From NCBI RefSeq assembly GCF_000001735.4, contig NC_003070.9, positions 16,911,971-16,975,970 on the forward strand: a stretch of DNA of 64,000 nucleotides, written 5' to 3'. Made by a program: the position numbers and the translations under genes. This document shows, in pieces, positions 1-13,379 of this stretch (positions within the stretch are counted from its first letter, which is position 1; every line of letters begins with the position of its first letter). The notes beneath the pieces were generated by a model. That model made no database searches. It worked only from the letters and a program-made list of their open reading frames with translations, and was not told the DNA's origin. Origin of the DNA: Arabidopsis thaliana (taxonomy: Eukaryota; Streptophyta; Magnoliopsida; Brassicales; Brassicaceae).

Positions 1-432
1 CATCTAAATGACCAACGGGTCAAATTTTGAAACTGATGATCCTTGACTTTCTTTGCAGAAGAGGATGATGGTGGAGAAGAAAGCGATTGAATTAACGATT
101 ATCTCTGACTCAGTGATTGGTGGAGAAGAAAGCGAATGATTTAACCATTTTGTTCTTTTAGCCTTTCAAGATTAGGATGAATATTAAGCAGGTAATATGT
201 CAAACTTTTAACTATAGTGATAACTAAGTGGGAATCCCAGACTCTGGTTACAACTTGAGGAATCTTATGCCGAATCACTGAATGTTTTTGATACCCACTC
301 AATGATGTGATCAAATATGATAAAGAAGAGAGTTGATTGATAGTGATAACAGATTCAATTGGGGGATGCAAAATGCATCTCTTAAAAATTGGGTTTTGTT
401 CTTTTCGGATAAATCGAAAAGAAGCTGTGAAT

Positions 433-1612
433 CTAGACATTGTTGGCGGTGGCGGCGGTGGCATCAATGTCTAACTCTTCGGATTCTGAAAGAATGTGCC
501 TAACTTGGTTTGCAAGATCTGTGACATGTTTATCTTTAAACCCTGATTGGTATCAAAGAACAGAAAACAAGGTTTGGTACTTTGTAATCTGAAAGACTGA
601 AACCAAAGATTACTGAGTAATTGGTAAAAGTTAGTTTACCGAGTTGAGCAAGAGCCTCTTCGAGGTTGAAGAGATAGTCTCTGTTTGGCCCTGAAGGTCC
701 TTTCGCTTTAACTATCTGTCTGCGTAAACACAAGCAAAACGCAAGAAACGACTTGTCAAATGCAATCTTTGAAGAAGCTAAAAAAACAAAGCCACCTACT
801 TGGCAATATCTTCAAGAGGAGCTGGTCCTAAGTAGTTGTTGTTGCTCTTCTTGTCAGGTGAAGCTATGTACCTGAACAAATAAAGAAGATATATATCGAC
901 ATTGTTACTCGTTTACATATATACCGACGTGATGTAATCGTATGCGTTTCTTACACCATTACTCCTGCCACAGCCGGTTCCGAAGCATTAGAGTCCTGCT
1001 ACAAACAAAGTAACCATTGTCACACACACCCAAAGAAGAAAAAGAAACAGAGAACAAAATAGACTCACAGTGAAGAAATCAAGATACTCTTTCTGATCAT
1101 ATTGCTTCTCCCTCACTTCCAAATGCTGACAACACAAACAAACAACATAAATGTCTTTTTGGTCATGATTGCAACAAAAGAGAGTAATCACTTACCAATA
1201 AAGCATCTCTTTTATCTTCCTCTTTAGTTATCTTGTAAGCAACTCCACACTATGTGCTCTCCATTTGCAAACAACATAAACAAATTAAACCAAAGAAGTT
1301 GAATAGAGTACTTATCATCAATTGGATCATAAAGATACTTACACAAACTTCTTCATGAGCAGCTTCTAATGTCACTGTTCTTCCCGGAAAATCCGGAGTT
1401 CCTCTATGATCAGTACTACCTAAATTCCGTTTCCAACGTTACTATACAACTTAAGATCATAATCAAGATTATGTGATAAAGATGGAGAAAGATAGAGAGA
1501 GACCTTGATGGAAGACACGGCGATAGCCTTTAATGAAACCAGGGAGGCTTTCGTCGAAAGGAAAACCCGTTTTCCATATTAAAGATCCGTACCCGAATAC
1601 CCACATCGCCAT
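433..1612 (-). CDS. GGCT2;3: ChaC-type gamma-glutamylcyclotransferase (glutathione-degrading)
   Basis: ChaC-family enzymes cleave glutathione to 5-oxoproline and Cys-Gly in the cytosol. The first exon (about 1504-1612) encodes the N-terminus [17 protein letters not shown], whose GYGSLIW loop is the family's glutamyl-binding signature. Further exons near 1343-1419, 1196-1249, 1069-1125, 955-998, 800-871, 640-717 and 433-540 join in frame. The exon at 1069-1125 supplies [10 protein letters not shown], which fits the YLxxRE motif holding the catalytic glutamate. The stop is the TAG at 433-435, giving about 200 residues, usual for plant GGCT2 proteins. I chose the ATG at 1612 because an upstream in-frame ATG at 1681 only adds a low-complexity stretch not seen in the family. 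From memory this is At1g44790. Exon ends other than the first four are approximate. Confidence 0.93.
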
Positions 1613-1687
1613 TTTTACCGGTGATGTAGAGAAAGTGAGAGATCCGATTGGAGAAGAAAGAAAGAAGGATAAATGAACCAATTACCA

Positions 1688-2118
1688 CATGTTTCTCACG
1701 TGTCATTACTTTAACGAGTTATAGAACAAATCCCTCTATTTTGTTTAGCATCTAAATTTTGACCCTAAACTTTTGAGATTATAAATTTGACCATGGTGAG
1801 AGAAAGTGAGATCCATCATTAGGATACGACAAAGACAAGTGACCCAATTAATATATGTTTCTTGTTTTAACAAGTTACAAAACAAATATAAAACCCTTTT
1901 ATTTTGTGTAATATCCAAATTTAGACCCTAAGATTCTTGGATTAATTGTATTTTGACTATTTGTTGTTTGTTTTCGTAGGCGTAATTTTAAGAGATACGT
2001 TACACAATTAGTACATGTTTCTTATTTTAGCAAGTTATACACAACAAAAACTAACCTCTTTATTATGTATAACATCCAAATTTCGACCATAGTTTCTTGG
2101 AGTTATAAGAGTTACCCT
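1688..2118. repeat. Three diverged tandem copies of a ~105-bp block, period ~160-167 bp
   Basis: Blocks at about 1688-1792, 1855-1959 and 2014-2118 share the order ATGTTTCT, then AA(C/G)(A/T)AGTTAT-like text, CTATTTTGT-like text, ATCCAAATTT and GACC. They lie directly upstream of the GGCT2;3 start codon and downstream of UMAMIT18, so they form much of the GGCT2;3 promoter region. No coding potential is seen. The copies differ at many positions, so the duplication is old. Confidence 0.6.
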
Positions 2119-2371
2119 TTTTTTTGTTAAGTAGGCTCAAATTTTACCAAATGATGCATTCATCATTCGTTTTGGAAATTTCAAATACAAGAAAGTAGAA
2201 GCAGAAAATCATTACATAAGGTAAAAAGATACTAAAAGTTAAGCGTAGATCGATTAGAAAATGTAAAAGAAAAAACACAAAAACAACAAGAAAGATAATC
2301 AAAACTTCCACCTCCAATGCATGGAGATGAGATCTTTGTTTAAGTATCTTTCTTCTCTTTTGGGACTTGGA

Positions 2372-4888
2372 TCAGGTACTGGTAACCACACCGTTAGTCG
2401 GTGCTCCCGAGACATCGTGACCGTTCGTTTGTTTGACTACGTTAGTAATCGGAAGCTCTTGGGACTTGGCTACGATTTTCTCATCCAAAGGATTCACTTC
2501 GTCTTTACTTTTACCCCATACCACACTGTATAGTCCAAGCACTATGAAAACCGCCCCGATTATGCTGAAATTTACAATATTATACCATTCAAAACGTTAG
2601 TAATGTATCACTTAATTTAATCTTGAATTATGAAGATTTGGTTAATGTGACTTTTACTACCTTCCGAGATGGATTTTCTCAGCCAAAACCAATGCACCGA
2701 GGAAGGCAGTGATGATCATACACATAGGACTAAACGACGTCGTAAAAACCGGTCCACGTTGCTTAATCACAATGCTTTGTATGTAATAAGCTATTCCCGA
2801 ACAAACCACTCCCTAAAAATATACAACATAATAAGTTTCAGTGAACACATTAATTAGTGTTAGTGTTTATTAACTTGATTAGTATAGATGATTAACTTAC
2901 AGAGTAAACCGCGGCGAGTGTCCCTGAATCCATGCCGATTTTCCATGCACTCGGGTCACGAACCATTATTAGCGAAGCAATAGCGTTTAGGATCGTCCCT
3001 ATCCCACATATCAACGTTACTAGTGATAGCTCAGCTGGATAGACTTTTAATGTGTATGACTGCAAAAAATGGTTTTCTAATTTATCAATATAATTTTTCT
3101 CAAAATGTAAAAAATTTATGATTGATTAATTACCTGTAAAATGAAGAAAGCAGCCCATGTAGAGATACTGCCCATAATGGCTATGGTTCCAAGGACCCAA
3201 TGTTGGCCGGTGGGTGTGCTGCTCGAACCACCGTGGAAAGAATTATGTGCGGCCTTCACAATCTCAATGGCCGGACCTTTGTACAAAGTCATGATCATTG
3301 CTCCTCCAACCGTTATTACCGTTCCTACCACTTTTGCAACACTGTGGACCTTTCTAAAGTTCACCGTCTCAAGCCTAAATAATATGAGAAGTTGTGTTAG
3401 AACAACTACTAAATTGGTTGGTTCACTAATAGTAATGTTTTGGCCAACTAATCATTTTAAATAACTACGTATAAACATTTGAAAATAATATAAATTACTC
3501 GGGGATTAAATGGCAATTCATGTCTAGAAAGTCTTAAATAATCTGGTTAATAATTTACTAATGTCTAGCAATATTATGATTAAGTAAGTCATTAGAAGAA
3601 AATGTTTTTGAGTGAAAGTAAGTACCTGAAAATGAGGGCGAGAATGAAGGTGACGGCGGGAAGTGCATTGGTAAAGGCAGAAGTGTACGATGCTGATGTG
3701 TTTTTCAATCCTATGTAGTACAAATTCTGGTCCATGAGGGGCCTGAAATCATTCACAAATAAATACAAATTATTATTGTTGTTTTTTTAATTACATAGCC
3801 TTTTCACATCATCTTTTTGTTTGTGCAATAATAAGTAGATGCTTTTTCCAAAGATCAAAAGGTAAACGTGTACGTAGGATAACATGTAGGCCAAACATTC
3901 ACATTAAAGATGTTTGTTGTGGGTGCTGATCTCATTCCCAATCAATAATCAATACTATATTACCAATTTCATTCATTTGTTTCTACATTTTCACGGTAAA
4001 TTTTTTAATCAAAATAAATACTATGTGATAATAGATAATTATATATTTTACTTGTAAATCAATTTTTCAAACAAGAAAAAAAAATCTATTTTGTATGTTC
4101 AACTCTAGACGAATTTTGGTATATGTTTATCGTAATAGTAGAATTGTTTAAACGTTAAACAATCTCTGACTATAACTCTAATTATGACTGACGAATACCT
4201 AAACCAAAATCATATTTTATATGAGTTTAGTTTTTTTTTGGGTACGATATGTGAGTATGTATTCCATCTCCATAAGTAACGTACCCGAATTAGCATGATA
4301 AAGTAACGTACCCGAACACATGAATTTGCCATCACAACTATAAAAAGTAACTTTTGATTTTTACACCGTATTTATTATTAATTAGTTATAAGATTTCTTC
4401 ATGTACGAAAACAATGTTTTCTATATACAAAGCCTTACTATATCCAAATTTTTTTGTTTGATAAATATTACGAAAACCTTTAAAAGTTGTATGAACCGAA
4501 CTTTCTAATTGTAAAGCAGAAAAGATGGTTTTCTAATGAAAGAGACTTACTCTAATATTCCAAGAGCAAGAAGCCTCCAGAATATTGCTAGTGTCATCTT
4601 GGGCCTAATTTTCCTGCAAACATACAATTATTAAAATAAGTATTCTCATATCTATGCATGCATGTACATAGATGTGGATAATATGTGTTTGTAGTTGTAC
4701 CTCTCGAACATGAGAGCAAAGGGAGCCATGACAACCGTGGCTACGACATGACGGTATGTAGCAAGAACCCAATGGTCCATGCCATGTTTGAACGAGACCA
4801 TGGTGATGATGTACATGCCTGCATACCCAAATTGCAGTGAAATTATCGCCAATATCGGCTTAATTTTCTCCATGCTTCCACCTTTCAT
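2372..4888 (-). CDS. UMAMIT18: UMAMIT/WAT1 (nodulin MtN21-like) amino acid transporter, 7 exons
   Basis: This is a membrane transporter of the plant drug/metabolite exporter family (two EamA units, ten predicted membrane helices). From memory it corresponds to At1g44800, UMAMIT18/SIAR1, a bidirectional amino acid transporter. Exons by GT-AG and frame: 4701-4888, 4551-4613, 3626-3742, 3134-3374, 2901-3059, 2661-2812 and 2372-2564. They sum to 1113 nt, or 370 residues plus stop, the usual length. The start is the ATG at 4888 (MKGGSMEKIKPILAIISLQF). The first exon contains HWVLATYRHVVATVVMAPFA, a family hallmark. The last exon contains the final helix IIGAVFIVLGLYSVVWGK and a polar cytosolic tail ending at the TGA at 2372-2374. 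No broken codons were seen. Confidence 0.94.
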
Positions 4889-7580
4889 CTTTATTACTTA
4901 ATCAAGAATATAACACTACTATATCTAAGTTTATGTGTGTAATATATAACTCTACCACTCTCTTCTCTTTATATTGATGAGAGTTGTTTGGTGAGTGATG
5001 AGATAAGCTCTATTTGTTTGAGGCAGGCAAAACCTAATGGGAGATGACTCCTTTTTATAGTCGAGCAAAAGTTAGAATAAAAAAAATACACTCATTATTT
5101 TGTTAACTCAATAATACGTCTACGTATCTTTTGGAATATTTTAATGAACTAGTGTTTACACTTTAGAGATATGAATAAGTTAACAGAAAAATATGTCTTA
5201 CATAGTTATTTACTTTTACATATGCATGTCAGCATATCATTTATATAAGAATTCATTTTGGAATTTGTTATTAGCTTTTTCTTTTCCCTTTAGACGATTT
5301 CAAAGTAGAGAAATATAATCAAAATTGCAAATCTTGTATACATACATGGTGTGATTCTTTTATTTCAATGCGTAACACGTGTTCGCATTATATTAAAGTT
5401 GATATATCACATAGTTTTGTATGATATCAAGTAGTAGGTGGTAAGGTGATTGTGTGTGCATACACATTTGTAACTTTTTACAATATAGTACAAGAATATA
5501 TTTGTAACTCTCTCCACATTAATATATAATTAATTTCTGATCTTTTTTTTCAGAAACAAGTTACTTCTCATTTTCTCAGTTCTTTACGGAGTCAGGATGT
5601 TTTCTAACATAAGCGTGTAATTTAAATCATACCAAATAAAAATAACTAATGCTATAAGCAAAACTCGAAGAATGGTTGCATATTTTGCAGATCATCGAGT
5701 TTTTATAAATTACATGAATATTTGGTTTACTATCACATGCACATCATCATGGGTCGATTGTGGTGGAAACCAGACTTGTCTATGACTTTGGCGGAAGATC
5801 GGGAAACAATATTTTGTAGTTAAAGAGCTGGTTCTAAGATTTATGGGGCTTTGAAGGCCAAATGAATATATGTATATATATATGGTTCAAGGGCCAAATA
5901 ATTTCTACATAATAACTCGTTAAAATTTGGAATTTTTGGAAAATACTTTTTTTTGTAGAATCATGGATGGCCGTAAATTTATCACAACTTTAAATATGAC
6001 ATTATATATCATTGAATGATAGATAGGTCAGAGCAAAATTTGTGACTAGTTAGCAACACAATGACTACAAATCTATTTGTGGTTAGTTAGCTACCGACTG
6101 ACTACAAATTTACTTTGGATGTGTTTTACTTTCATTCGTGGACATGCAACTTTTTCCGCCGGCCACGAAAATTTATGGAATCACTCGTGGTTAAAATGAA
6201 AAGAAAATGACCTAATTGGAAAAGAAAACAAGAAAGTATTTCGTATTCGTATTATCGTATACGTATTTTTTTCAGGTTTATAGACATGACATTAACATTA
6301 CGTATAAACACACACAAAAGTATGATGCCTAAGTCAGGTGCCAAGAAATTAGAAGTTTGCTAGGTACTAGTATTAATTTTCCTAATCCTAACGGTCTCGT
6401 ATATTTCCTTTCAAGTTAATAAATAGGTACAACAATCATAAATATCTCTACACAAAGGTAAGCCGCGTAAGTCAAACCCTAAAGCAATTAGGATTTTGAT
6501 ATGTGTACTATAATTAGTTGTCTTAATCCGACTAGATTAAATATCACATCTTTAGACGCAAAATGCGTATTAATGCATGTCCAATTCGTAACGTTCAATA
6601 GTTTTTTTAGAATAAAATAGATAAAAGGAGATTCCCCTATTCATTGAAGACAAAATTATACCAACCCTTTATAATCTTATACTATTATGATTTGTTTGTT
6701 AAATACAAGTACACGACCATACATCTACCTCGTGTGAATTAGAATCCCTAATGTTTTGCTAGAACTAAATGATATAGATGAATAATGTTGCCTACATACA
6801 AAAAAAGAGGTTTAGACGTTAAAGTAGTTAATCATTGATTAATGTGTCTCCAATTCAACTTAGATTTATCATATGTATAGTCATGCATGTTTAAGAATTA
6901 GATAGACTCTTCTTCTATAAATGAATGGTTACGAAATAGAATAAAAATTTAAATTAAAGAGGGAGAAGAAAGAGAGAGAGGGGAAGTGTTTAACTCAAGT
7001 GGATCTCTTGCTAAACAATAATACAATGCCATTTAATTTTCAATTTTAAATTTGTTTTCCAAATTTTATTTGAATTTATGGAAATGTGTTTTGTTGTTAT
7101 TTTGCCCTTTTAAATATGTTTAATATTGAAGTGGGGTTTTGACACATTGACCACCAAATGCTTTATAGTCTTAGTGCTTCTCCGTGACGCAATTAATTTC
7201 CTTTTCATTCTCACATTCACTTTGGTTTGTTATTCCAACTTTTATTTTCCTAAAATCTCTTTTTAACCATTTAAAGAAAGTATTTGAATTGACATAAATA
7301 ACCAATAATCAAAAATTATCCTTTTATATTCGGGAGAAAACGTGTATATGTGATCCAAAATGTCTTTAGAAGGCTAGCTAACTGCAAAAAAAAAGAAATT
7401 AATTTTGTTAGATATATTCATAGTTAGATATTATTGATTTGGCAACTATAATTTTTTTTCTTTTAGGTTAAGCAAAAGACAAAATGGAAGAGTTCGTTCG
7501 GTGGTGGTGCGAGGAGTGGATTCCATACTGTCTAAATGATAAAGGGGTTTAATCATTGTTCCCTTGGATGATTTTTTAAT

Positions 7581-7931
7581 TTATTTCTTTGAGTCACTTT
7601 GATCTTTTGGGTTTAGTTTTAGTCACTTAAATTATTCATAAGATATTAGATACGAATACGACGACAAAAATTCATTAGATTTGCATATATGCTCCCTTAT
7701 AATTTCATAATTTGTGTAAATAATTCAGTAAAACATTTGTGTTTCATTTATTTATTTTAGTCACTTTGATCTTTTGGTTTTAGTTTTAGTCACATAATCA
7801 ACTATTCATAGATGTATTACTTTTTTGCTTACTAGATATGATTCGGACGAACAACATTTGTTAGATTTTCAGATATGCTCCCTTCTAATTTCATAATTTA
7901 TTTAAACAATTTGGTAGAAACATTTGTGTTA
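7581..7931. repeat. Diverged tandem duplication, period ~168 bp
   Basis: Two blocks, about 7581-7745 and 7749-7931, share ordered landmarks: GTCACTTTGATCTTTTGG, GTTTTAGTCAC, ATTCATA, ATATGCTCCCTT, TAATTTCATAATTT and ACATTTGTGTT. Gaps and substitutions between landmarks show an old duplication. No coding potential. Confidence 0.75.
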
Positions 7932-8063
7932 CTACCGTTGCTGCAATATCATCAAATTTTAAATCTGAATAAAATTGTTGTTGAAATTTTTTTATAGAGA
8001 AAATTCTTTAATAAATTTAGAGATTTGATATTATAATCAATTCTACAAGAAAAATGCTGATAC

Positions 8064-8066
<3 letters not shown>

Positions 8067-8098
<32 letters not shown>
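8067..8098. repeat. (TA)16 microsatellite
   Basis: An uninterrupted run of 16 TA dinucleotides. A second TA run of about 12 units lies at 21148-21171. Such tracts usually vary in length between accessions. Confidence 0.95.
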
Positions 8099-8104
<6 letters not shown>

Positions 8105-10503
8105 TTAAAAAAATCACTAAGTAACATTATACGTGATGCACATTATATGGGCTTGAATTCGTAGTGATATATACGACGATTCTGCTAACTACATGTACGA
8201 TCATATAAGAAACTGTTGAACGTTTATGTAATCAGGTTTGTATATATCAATGTTGATTATTGAGGAAAAAAAAAGAAGAACCAAGATTGATAAGAAAGTT
8301 ATGTTAACTCTATGTCGGCACCAGAGGCTTCTCTTGGGGACTTTGGGTGATATGTGATTCTCTGAGAGAGGAAAAGACAACGCGACTCCTACGTTGTCGT
8401 TTAAAAGATTCAGTGGAGTTATCGTCACTACGAACTATATCGGTCGTTCAAGGCTTATTTTCAAAAGAACATTTTAGTCTTTTGCATAATTTACGGTTTT
8501 ATTTTGGTTAAGTAAAAAACCAATGAAAGTCGATAGAAAGTTTCTTTGAAAAATGTAATTTTAACCGAAAATACTGGTTAAATATAGAATTCAGTGTTTG
8601 TGTGTGTATTCGCAAGTGACTAAAAAGATTGAAGTAAAATAAACAGGATCTATATCAAGCAAAAATTCAACAATAAAAAAAGGATATTGCATGTGAACAA
8701 AAAACGAAAAGAAAAGATTATGGATAATTAAAAGGGTTATTTATAAACGTAAAACCTTTTTTCTTTTATAAATGTGGCATATATATACACTGAGGGAACA
8801 TGATCTGGTGATAAAGATATTCAGCTTCGATATGTCTAGTTTTAGATACATGTGACCTAAGGATACGATACGATGGTTGCTATATGTAAGATGTGATATT
8901 TCACAAATTTTTTGTCAGCAATTATTCTTATTCATATTCTTATAGAAGATTTGATTGTTTTTTTTTTTCTGTTTTGTTCCCTCAATGTCAACTAAAATTC
9001 TTTCTGAATAAAGAAACAAATATACGGATTAACAAAATGCGATTAGAGTGGAAGTTTTGTTGTTCGTTCCTTAATTCCACACTATACATTTGCTTTTTAA
9101 GGAGTGAATGGGGTTAGACAACGTACGAATACATATAATATAGAATGACATGTATAACATCATATTTGACACACGTAGATAGTTCATATAGCTACTGAAC
9201 TAACATGGTCTATTATAGGTAAAATGAGTAAAGACATTATCAATTTTACGTTTGTAATTTTAATTAAAGATTCATAATCATTTCATATCTTGATATGTAG
9301 GAGTGTGGGACTCTTAAGTCTTAACTTCATCAAATCCTAACAATACCAATACTGAATTTTATAGTTATATAGTATCTAACACACTCTTGTATTTGCTCAA
9401 AGAATGTTCCAACTATTTAGATAAATTGAAAACAAAATATTTAGCTTTATTCCCTTAGAAAGTTTTTAGTAGAAGGAAACGTAAAATTTTTAAAAAGAGG
9501 GGCAATGGAGAATTATGTAGAAGGAGAAGCTGAGTGGGGGAAATAAGAGAAGTTAGAGAAGGTGGTGCTCTCGAATTAGGATTCCAACAGAGGTAAGTGG
9601 GATGCCCAAATTTGGGAACCATCTTGTTTCTTACTTTCTTTGTCTACTTTTCATAAAAATTATTATTCTCGGTTTATCTTGTTTTAATTACGTCAGTGAA
9701 ACTTTATTGTTTCTCTTAGTTGATTTCTATTAGTCTTTATTCACATGATGTTTGGCTTATCAATATACGCGTGTGAAGAATGAGGAAATTTTCGTTTTCG
9801 TCAAGAATTGGTATCCATTTCTAATGACCTTTAGCTTGGACATATTAATGTGATCAAATCTTTGTTACTACTAATTTAATGGATAAAAATGTATGGATTC
9901 AAGATTTGTTTTGATGATTGCTTAACGCTAATAACAAAATCGAGGTCAAAATCATCGTAAAAATAGAACGAATTTAAATTAGAGAAAGATTTTTTTTTTT
10001 TTTGCGAACCAAACTTTAGTTTTACATGAAAATGTTCAACTAAAAATTTTAAATTATAAATGATGTGTTCTTAAATATTGTAGCTAAGAGTATTTACTTA
10101 AATAAGATATATTAAAACGTAAAACAGAGAATAAAAAATTATATAATATTTGGCCCTCGTTTTTTTTTAACCACACCCATCTTCGAATTAGAGATACAAC
10201 ATACGCCTCAATTGTTTCATGATTTTTTTTTTTTGTTTTTTTGCACCATTTACATGTGAATGCTTTGTTTGACATAGAAACTATTTTTAACCTTTCCAAA
10301 AATATATTAAAGTGCAAACGCACACACACCAAAAGCAAACATTTACGTTTAGCATTTACATTTTTGATAAGCAAAATAATCTTGGTTAAGATGTTAAGAG
10401 TTGTATATGTTCATTTAAGATAGAAATATGTACTAGATCTAAGTGAAAACGAAAGTGCAAAAACTAAAAACCGAGGTTAATAACTCATGTTTTTTTTTTG
10501 TCT

Positions 10504-10612
10504 AAGAAAATGAACAATTTAGCTAGTAAAGTAAGATACTTGTTTAGTATCATTTGTTTGGTGTTGTGAATATGAACAAGAAAATGAACAATTTAGCTAG
10601 TAAAGTAAGATA
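10504..10612. repeat. Perfect 35-bp direct repeat, 74-bp offset
   Basis: The same 35 bases occur at 10504-10538 and 10578-10612. They begin AAGAAAATGAACAATTTAGC and end AAAGTAAGATA. The copies are identical although the surrounding spacer is AT-rich and unconstrained, so the duplication is recent compared with other repeats here. Confidence 0.9.
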
Positions 10613-11046
10613 ATTATAGATCTTAAGTTGAATAAACAATTGTGAGACAAGGATATGATTTGGTCAAAATAAATATACAAAATGAGAAAGTGAATGGTGA
10701 CGCAAGTTTCAATTATGGGAGAGAGTGGATAGATGCCTACTTGCATGAGTGTAATCTTTCAGGGCTCAACACAAATATTTGAAAGTGAGAGTGGAGTTCC
10801 ATGTGTTTGTTCCCATCTTCTTCTCTTTCTTTGTTACTCTTGAGGCTTCATCATACTCACCAACATTAGCCAAACATCTTCACTTTTCTTTCTTCATTTC
10901 TTTAAATATGGGGTCCGAGGAAAAAAAAGATTTCTTGAATTGTTATCATGTATCTTGAAAAATCATGACATTATCTTCACTAAGTTAGTAATTCATTTAC
11001 ATAAATTATTGAATGTGAAAAACTTTTATATCGTTTTTGATATATA

Positions 11047-11295
11047 CTCCCTTCAGTTTTCTTTTATTTTCTAGGAAAATTTGTTTCAAAAGGTTGATTT
11101 TTAGATTTTCAATGCAATATTTATTAGTTATTATTGATGAATTATAAACTTTAATAAAAATAATTGAAAATCATTAGTTTAAAGTTATAAGAAATTATAA
11201 AATACAAAAAATAAAACATTTAAAATCAACTTTAATATGATTACCTTAATATATGTGTTTTTCCTAAACAATCGAACAAAAATGAACAGAGGGAG
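11047..11295. mobile_element. Stowaway-type MITE (Tc1/mariner, TA target duplication)
   Basis: The element begins CTCCCTTCAGTTTTC and ends GAACAGAGGGAG, matching the CTCCCTCCGTTTC-type ends of plant Stowaway elements. It is flanked on both sides by TA (11045-11046 and 11296-11297), the expected target duplication. At 249 bp and AT-rich it has the typical size. It carries no gene and lies about 350 bp upstream of the GeBP-type gene. Confidence 0.82.
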
Positions 11296-11650
11296 TATAT
11301 ATATATACACATAACACATGCAATAATAATTTTTTCTTCTTCCTGTTTTCTTACACATGTTTTTAGTTTGTTATTTTATTAAATTAACTGAACCATAAGA
11401 AGACAATTTCAAGACAAAATTAAAGAAGAAGAAGTTATAGATAGCAATTTTACCCAAAAAAAAAAAAAAAAGAGTTATAGATTAGCAAACAAAATTTGGT
11501 TGGGCCTGACTTTAATACACAAAAGCCCAAACTCTTAAACCCAACTGTTGTTCTGTTCTTCACCTTCTTCCCATCTAGGGTTATTACGTAACTTCTCTGT
11601 TCTCTCTCACTCTCTCTGTTCTTCATCACACCGAGAATTCGAAAATTCCG

Positions 11651-12541
11651 ATGAACAAGAAACTTCTCAACCCTCTTGAAGATCCACCAACCGCTTCTTC
11701 AAGCGAAGACGTCGACGAAGAGATTTCATCAGGAGAAGATGAAAAAGAACATATCTCCAATTCTTCTTCTTCTGAAGAAGAAAACGAACTCAAAGATCTC
11801 TCCACTCAAACCCTAAATTCTCCTTCCACCGAGGCTCCAACTCTCGATTCTGGATCTGAGACAAATTCCGACTCAGATAAGCCAATCGTCTTAACCAGTC
11901 AGAAGAAGAAAGAAGGTACTGATTCATCAGGGACGAAGCGAGCTAGTGAAGGAACTAGCTCAAAGGACATCAAAAGAGCTAAGAAAGTTTCAGGAGATGA
12001 CGATAACAAAAAATTTCAGAGTTTATGGACTAAAGAAGATGAGATCTCTCTGTTACAAGGTATGATTGATTTCAAAGCTGAGACAGGTACAAGTGCTCAT
12101 GATGATATGAATGGGTTTTTTGATATTGCTAAGAGATACATAAGCTTTGATGTTAGTAAGATCCAATTCGGTGACAAGATTAGAGGTTTAAAGAAGAAGT
12201 ATTTTGGTGTAAGGAAGAAGAAAGGTTTAGACTTGGATCATGATAAGAAATGTTTGGGATTGGCTAAGTCTATTTGGGGACTTGATGGTAAGGAAGTGGT
12301 GGTTCTTGGAGGAGATTCGGAGACGTCGAATTGGTTTGAGAAGTCGTTTTTGGTTCGGGTTGTTGCGAGGCTTGGTGTGGATGAGTGTATTGTGAAGTGG
12401 AAATGGAGTAAGGTGTCTAAGGAGACTAAGAAGAGGATTGAAGAGAAGATGAAGATGGTGGAGGCTAAGGAACTTGAGTTGTTGTCGCAGAAGATAGATG
12501 TTTTGAAGGAGGTGGCTTCTGTGATTGCTGAAACTATCTAA
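11651..12541 (+). CDS. GeBP/storekeeper (DUF573) family DNA-binding protein
   Basis: This is an intronless gene for a 296-residue nuclear protein, a candidate transcription regulator of the plant-specific GeBP/STKL family. The first ~120 residues are Ser/Glu/Asp-rich with a basic cluster (KRAKK, near residues 108-112) that could serve in nuclear import. Residues ~120-215 form the DUF573 non-canonical Myb-like domain, with FQSLWTKEDEISLLQGMIDF at the start and KIRGLKKKYFGVRKKKG near the end. The C-terminus is charged and helical, compatible with the leucine-zipper-like dimerisation region of the family. The 5' leader is CT-rich, and TGGGCC/AAGCCCA and TAGGGTT motifs sit just upstream, as in many growth-related plant promoters. 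From memory this is At1g44810; I assign no symbol. Confidence 0.93.
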   Translation: MNKKLLNPLEDPPTASSSEDVDEEISSGEDEKEHISNSSSSEEENELKDLSTQTLNSPSTEAPTLDSGSETNSDSDKPIVLTSQKKKEGTDSSGTKRASEGTSSKDIKRAKKVSGDDDNKKFQSLWTKEDEISLLQGMIDFKAETGTSAHDDMNGFFDIAKRYISFDVSKIQFGDKIRGLKKKYFGVRKKKGLDLDHDKKCLGLAKSIWGLDGKEVVVLGGDSETSNWFEKSFLVRVVARLGVDECIVKWKWSKVSKETKKRIEEKMKMVEAKELELLSQKIDVLKEVASVIAETI

Positions 12542-13379
12542 GAAGAAGGACTTGGATTGTTTAGGTTTAATGGAGATGTAATGCCTCTTTTGTTATTTAT
12601 CGTAGGATATATGTTTCTCATCTATGTTTCTGGTTCTTATTAGTCTTCTTTTTTTGTTTCTTGTGTGAGAATTAGCTAAGGAACTTAAGAACTTTGGACT
12701 TTGTAAGCCTTTTGGTCGATGGTTGTAATGAACTTAAGACTTTGTAAGCTATGGCTCCGACTGGTAAAAGGTGTTTTCAAGGTTGAATTGCAGTCGAAGT
12801 TATAATTTGATGTAAATATTATGTGGTATAAACTGCAGTTTGATATTGCCCTATTCTTTTCGTTATCGTTGCGTCAGCGGTCCGCGGCCGAAAATTATAA
12901 CTTATTTGCATGTAATGTATATGGAAACTAACATAATCGTTCTTGTGAAAAGAGCCGCAACGTCTATAATGTATATGTTAGACTTTTGTCCGGTGACATT
13001 TTATCTTTTTGACAACGTAAGACTGGCCCTCGTTCTGACACTGCCCATTTCTCTTTACGGTGGTGGTCGGCTTGCGTCTAGATTTCGGTGGCTTCTATAG
13101 CAATGGTGGGCTAGCTAAGATCTAGAGTTTCACCGCTTATCTTCGGTGTCTCTTTTATTTTTGGCCGGATTGTTTTTCGGTTTAGATTTATGCTTTTTCC
13201 CTCGATTTCTTTATATTCGATGTGATTGGACTCTTTTGCGTTTCAATTTTTACATTTAGAATTGTAATTCCTTAACCCTCTTTTGTTTAAAAGCTCTAGC
13301 GGTTTCCGGTAGTTTTGAAGGTTCCTTAGGTCGCTTTCTACATCGACGATGACCGGCGTCGACATTTGATTCATCTACC

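Larger units (their letters stand above)
4889..11046. other. 6.1-kb AT-rich intergenic region without a convincing gene
   Basis: This spacer separates UMAMIT18 from the GeBP-type gene. Open frames here are short and low-complexity, and none matches a family I know. It holds a diverged tandem duplication (7581-7931), a TA microsatellite (8067-8098) and a 35-bp direct repeat (10504-10612), each listed separately. The part near 4900-5050 is the likely UMAMIT18 promoter and 5' leader. Confidence 0.6.

Noticed and set aside
8201..8428. 75-codon minus-strand open frame in the spacer
   Set aside because: No family resemblance, no splice or promoter context, and a length expected by chance in AT-rich DNA.
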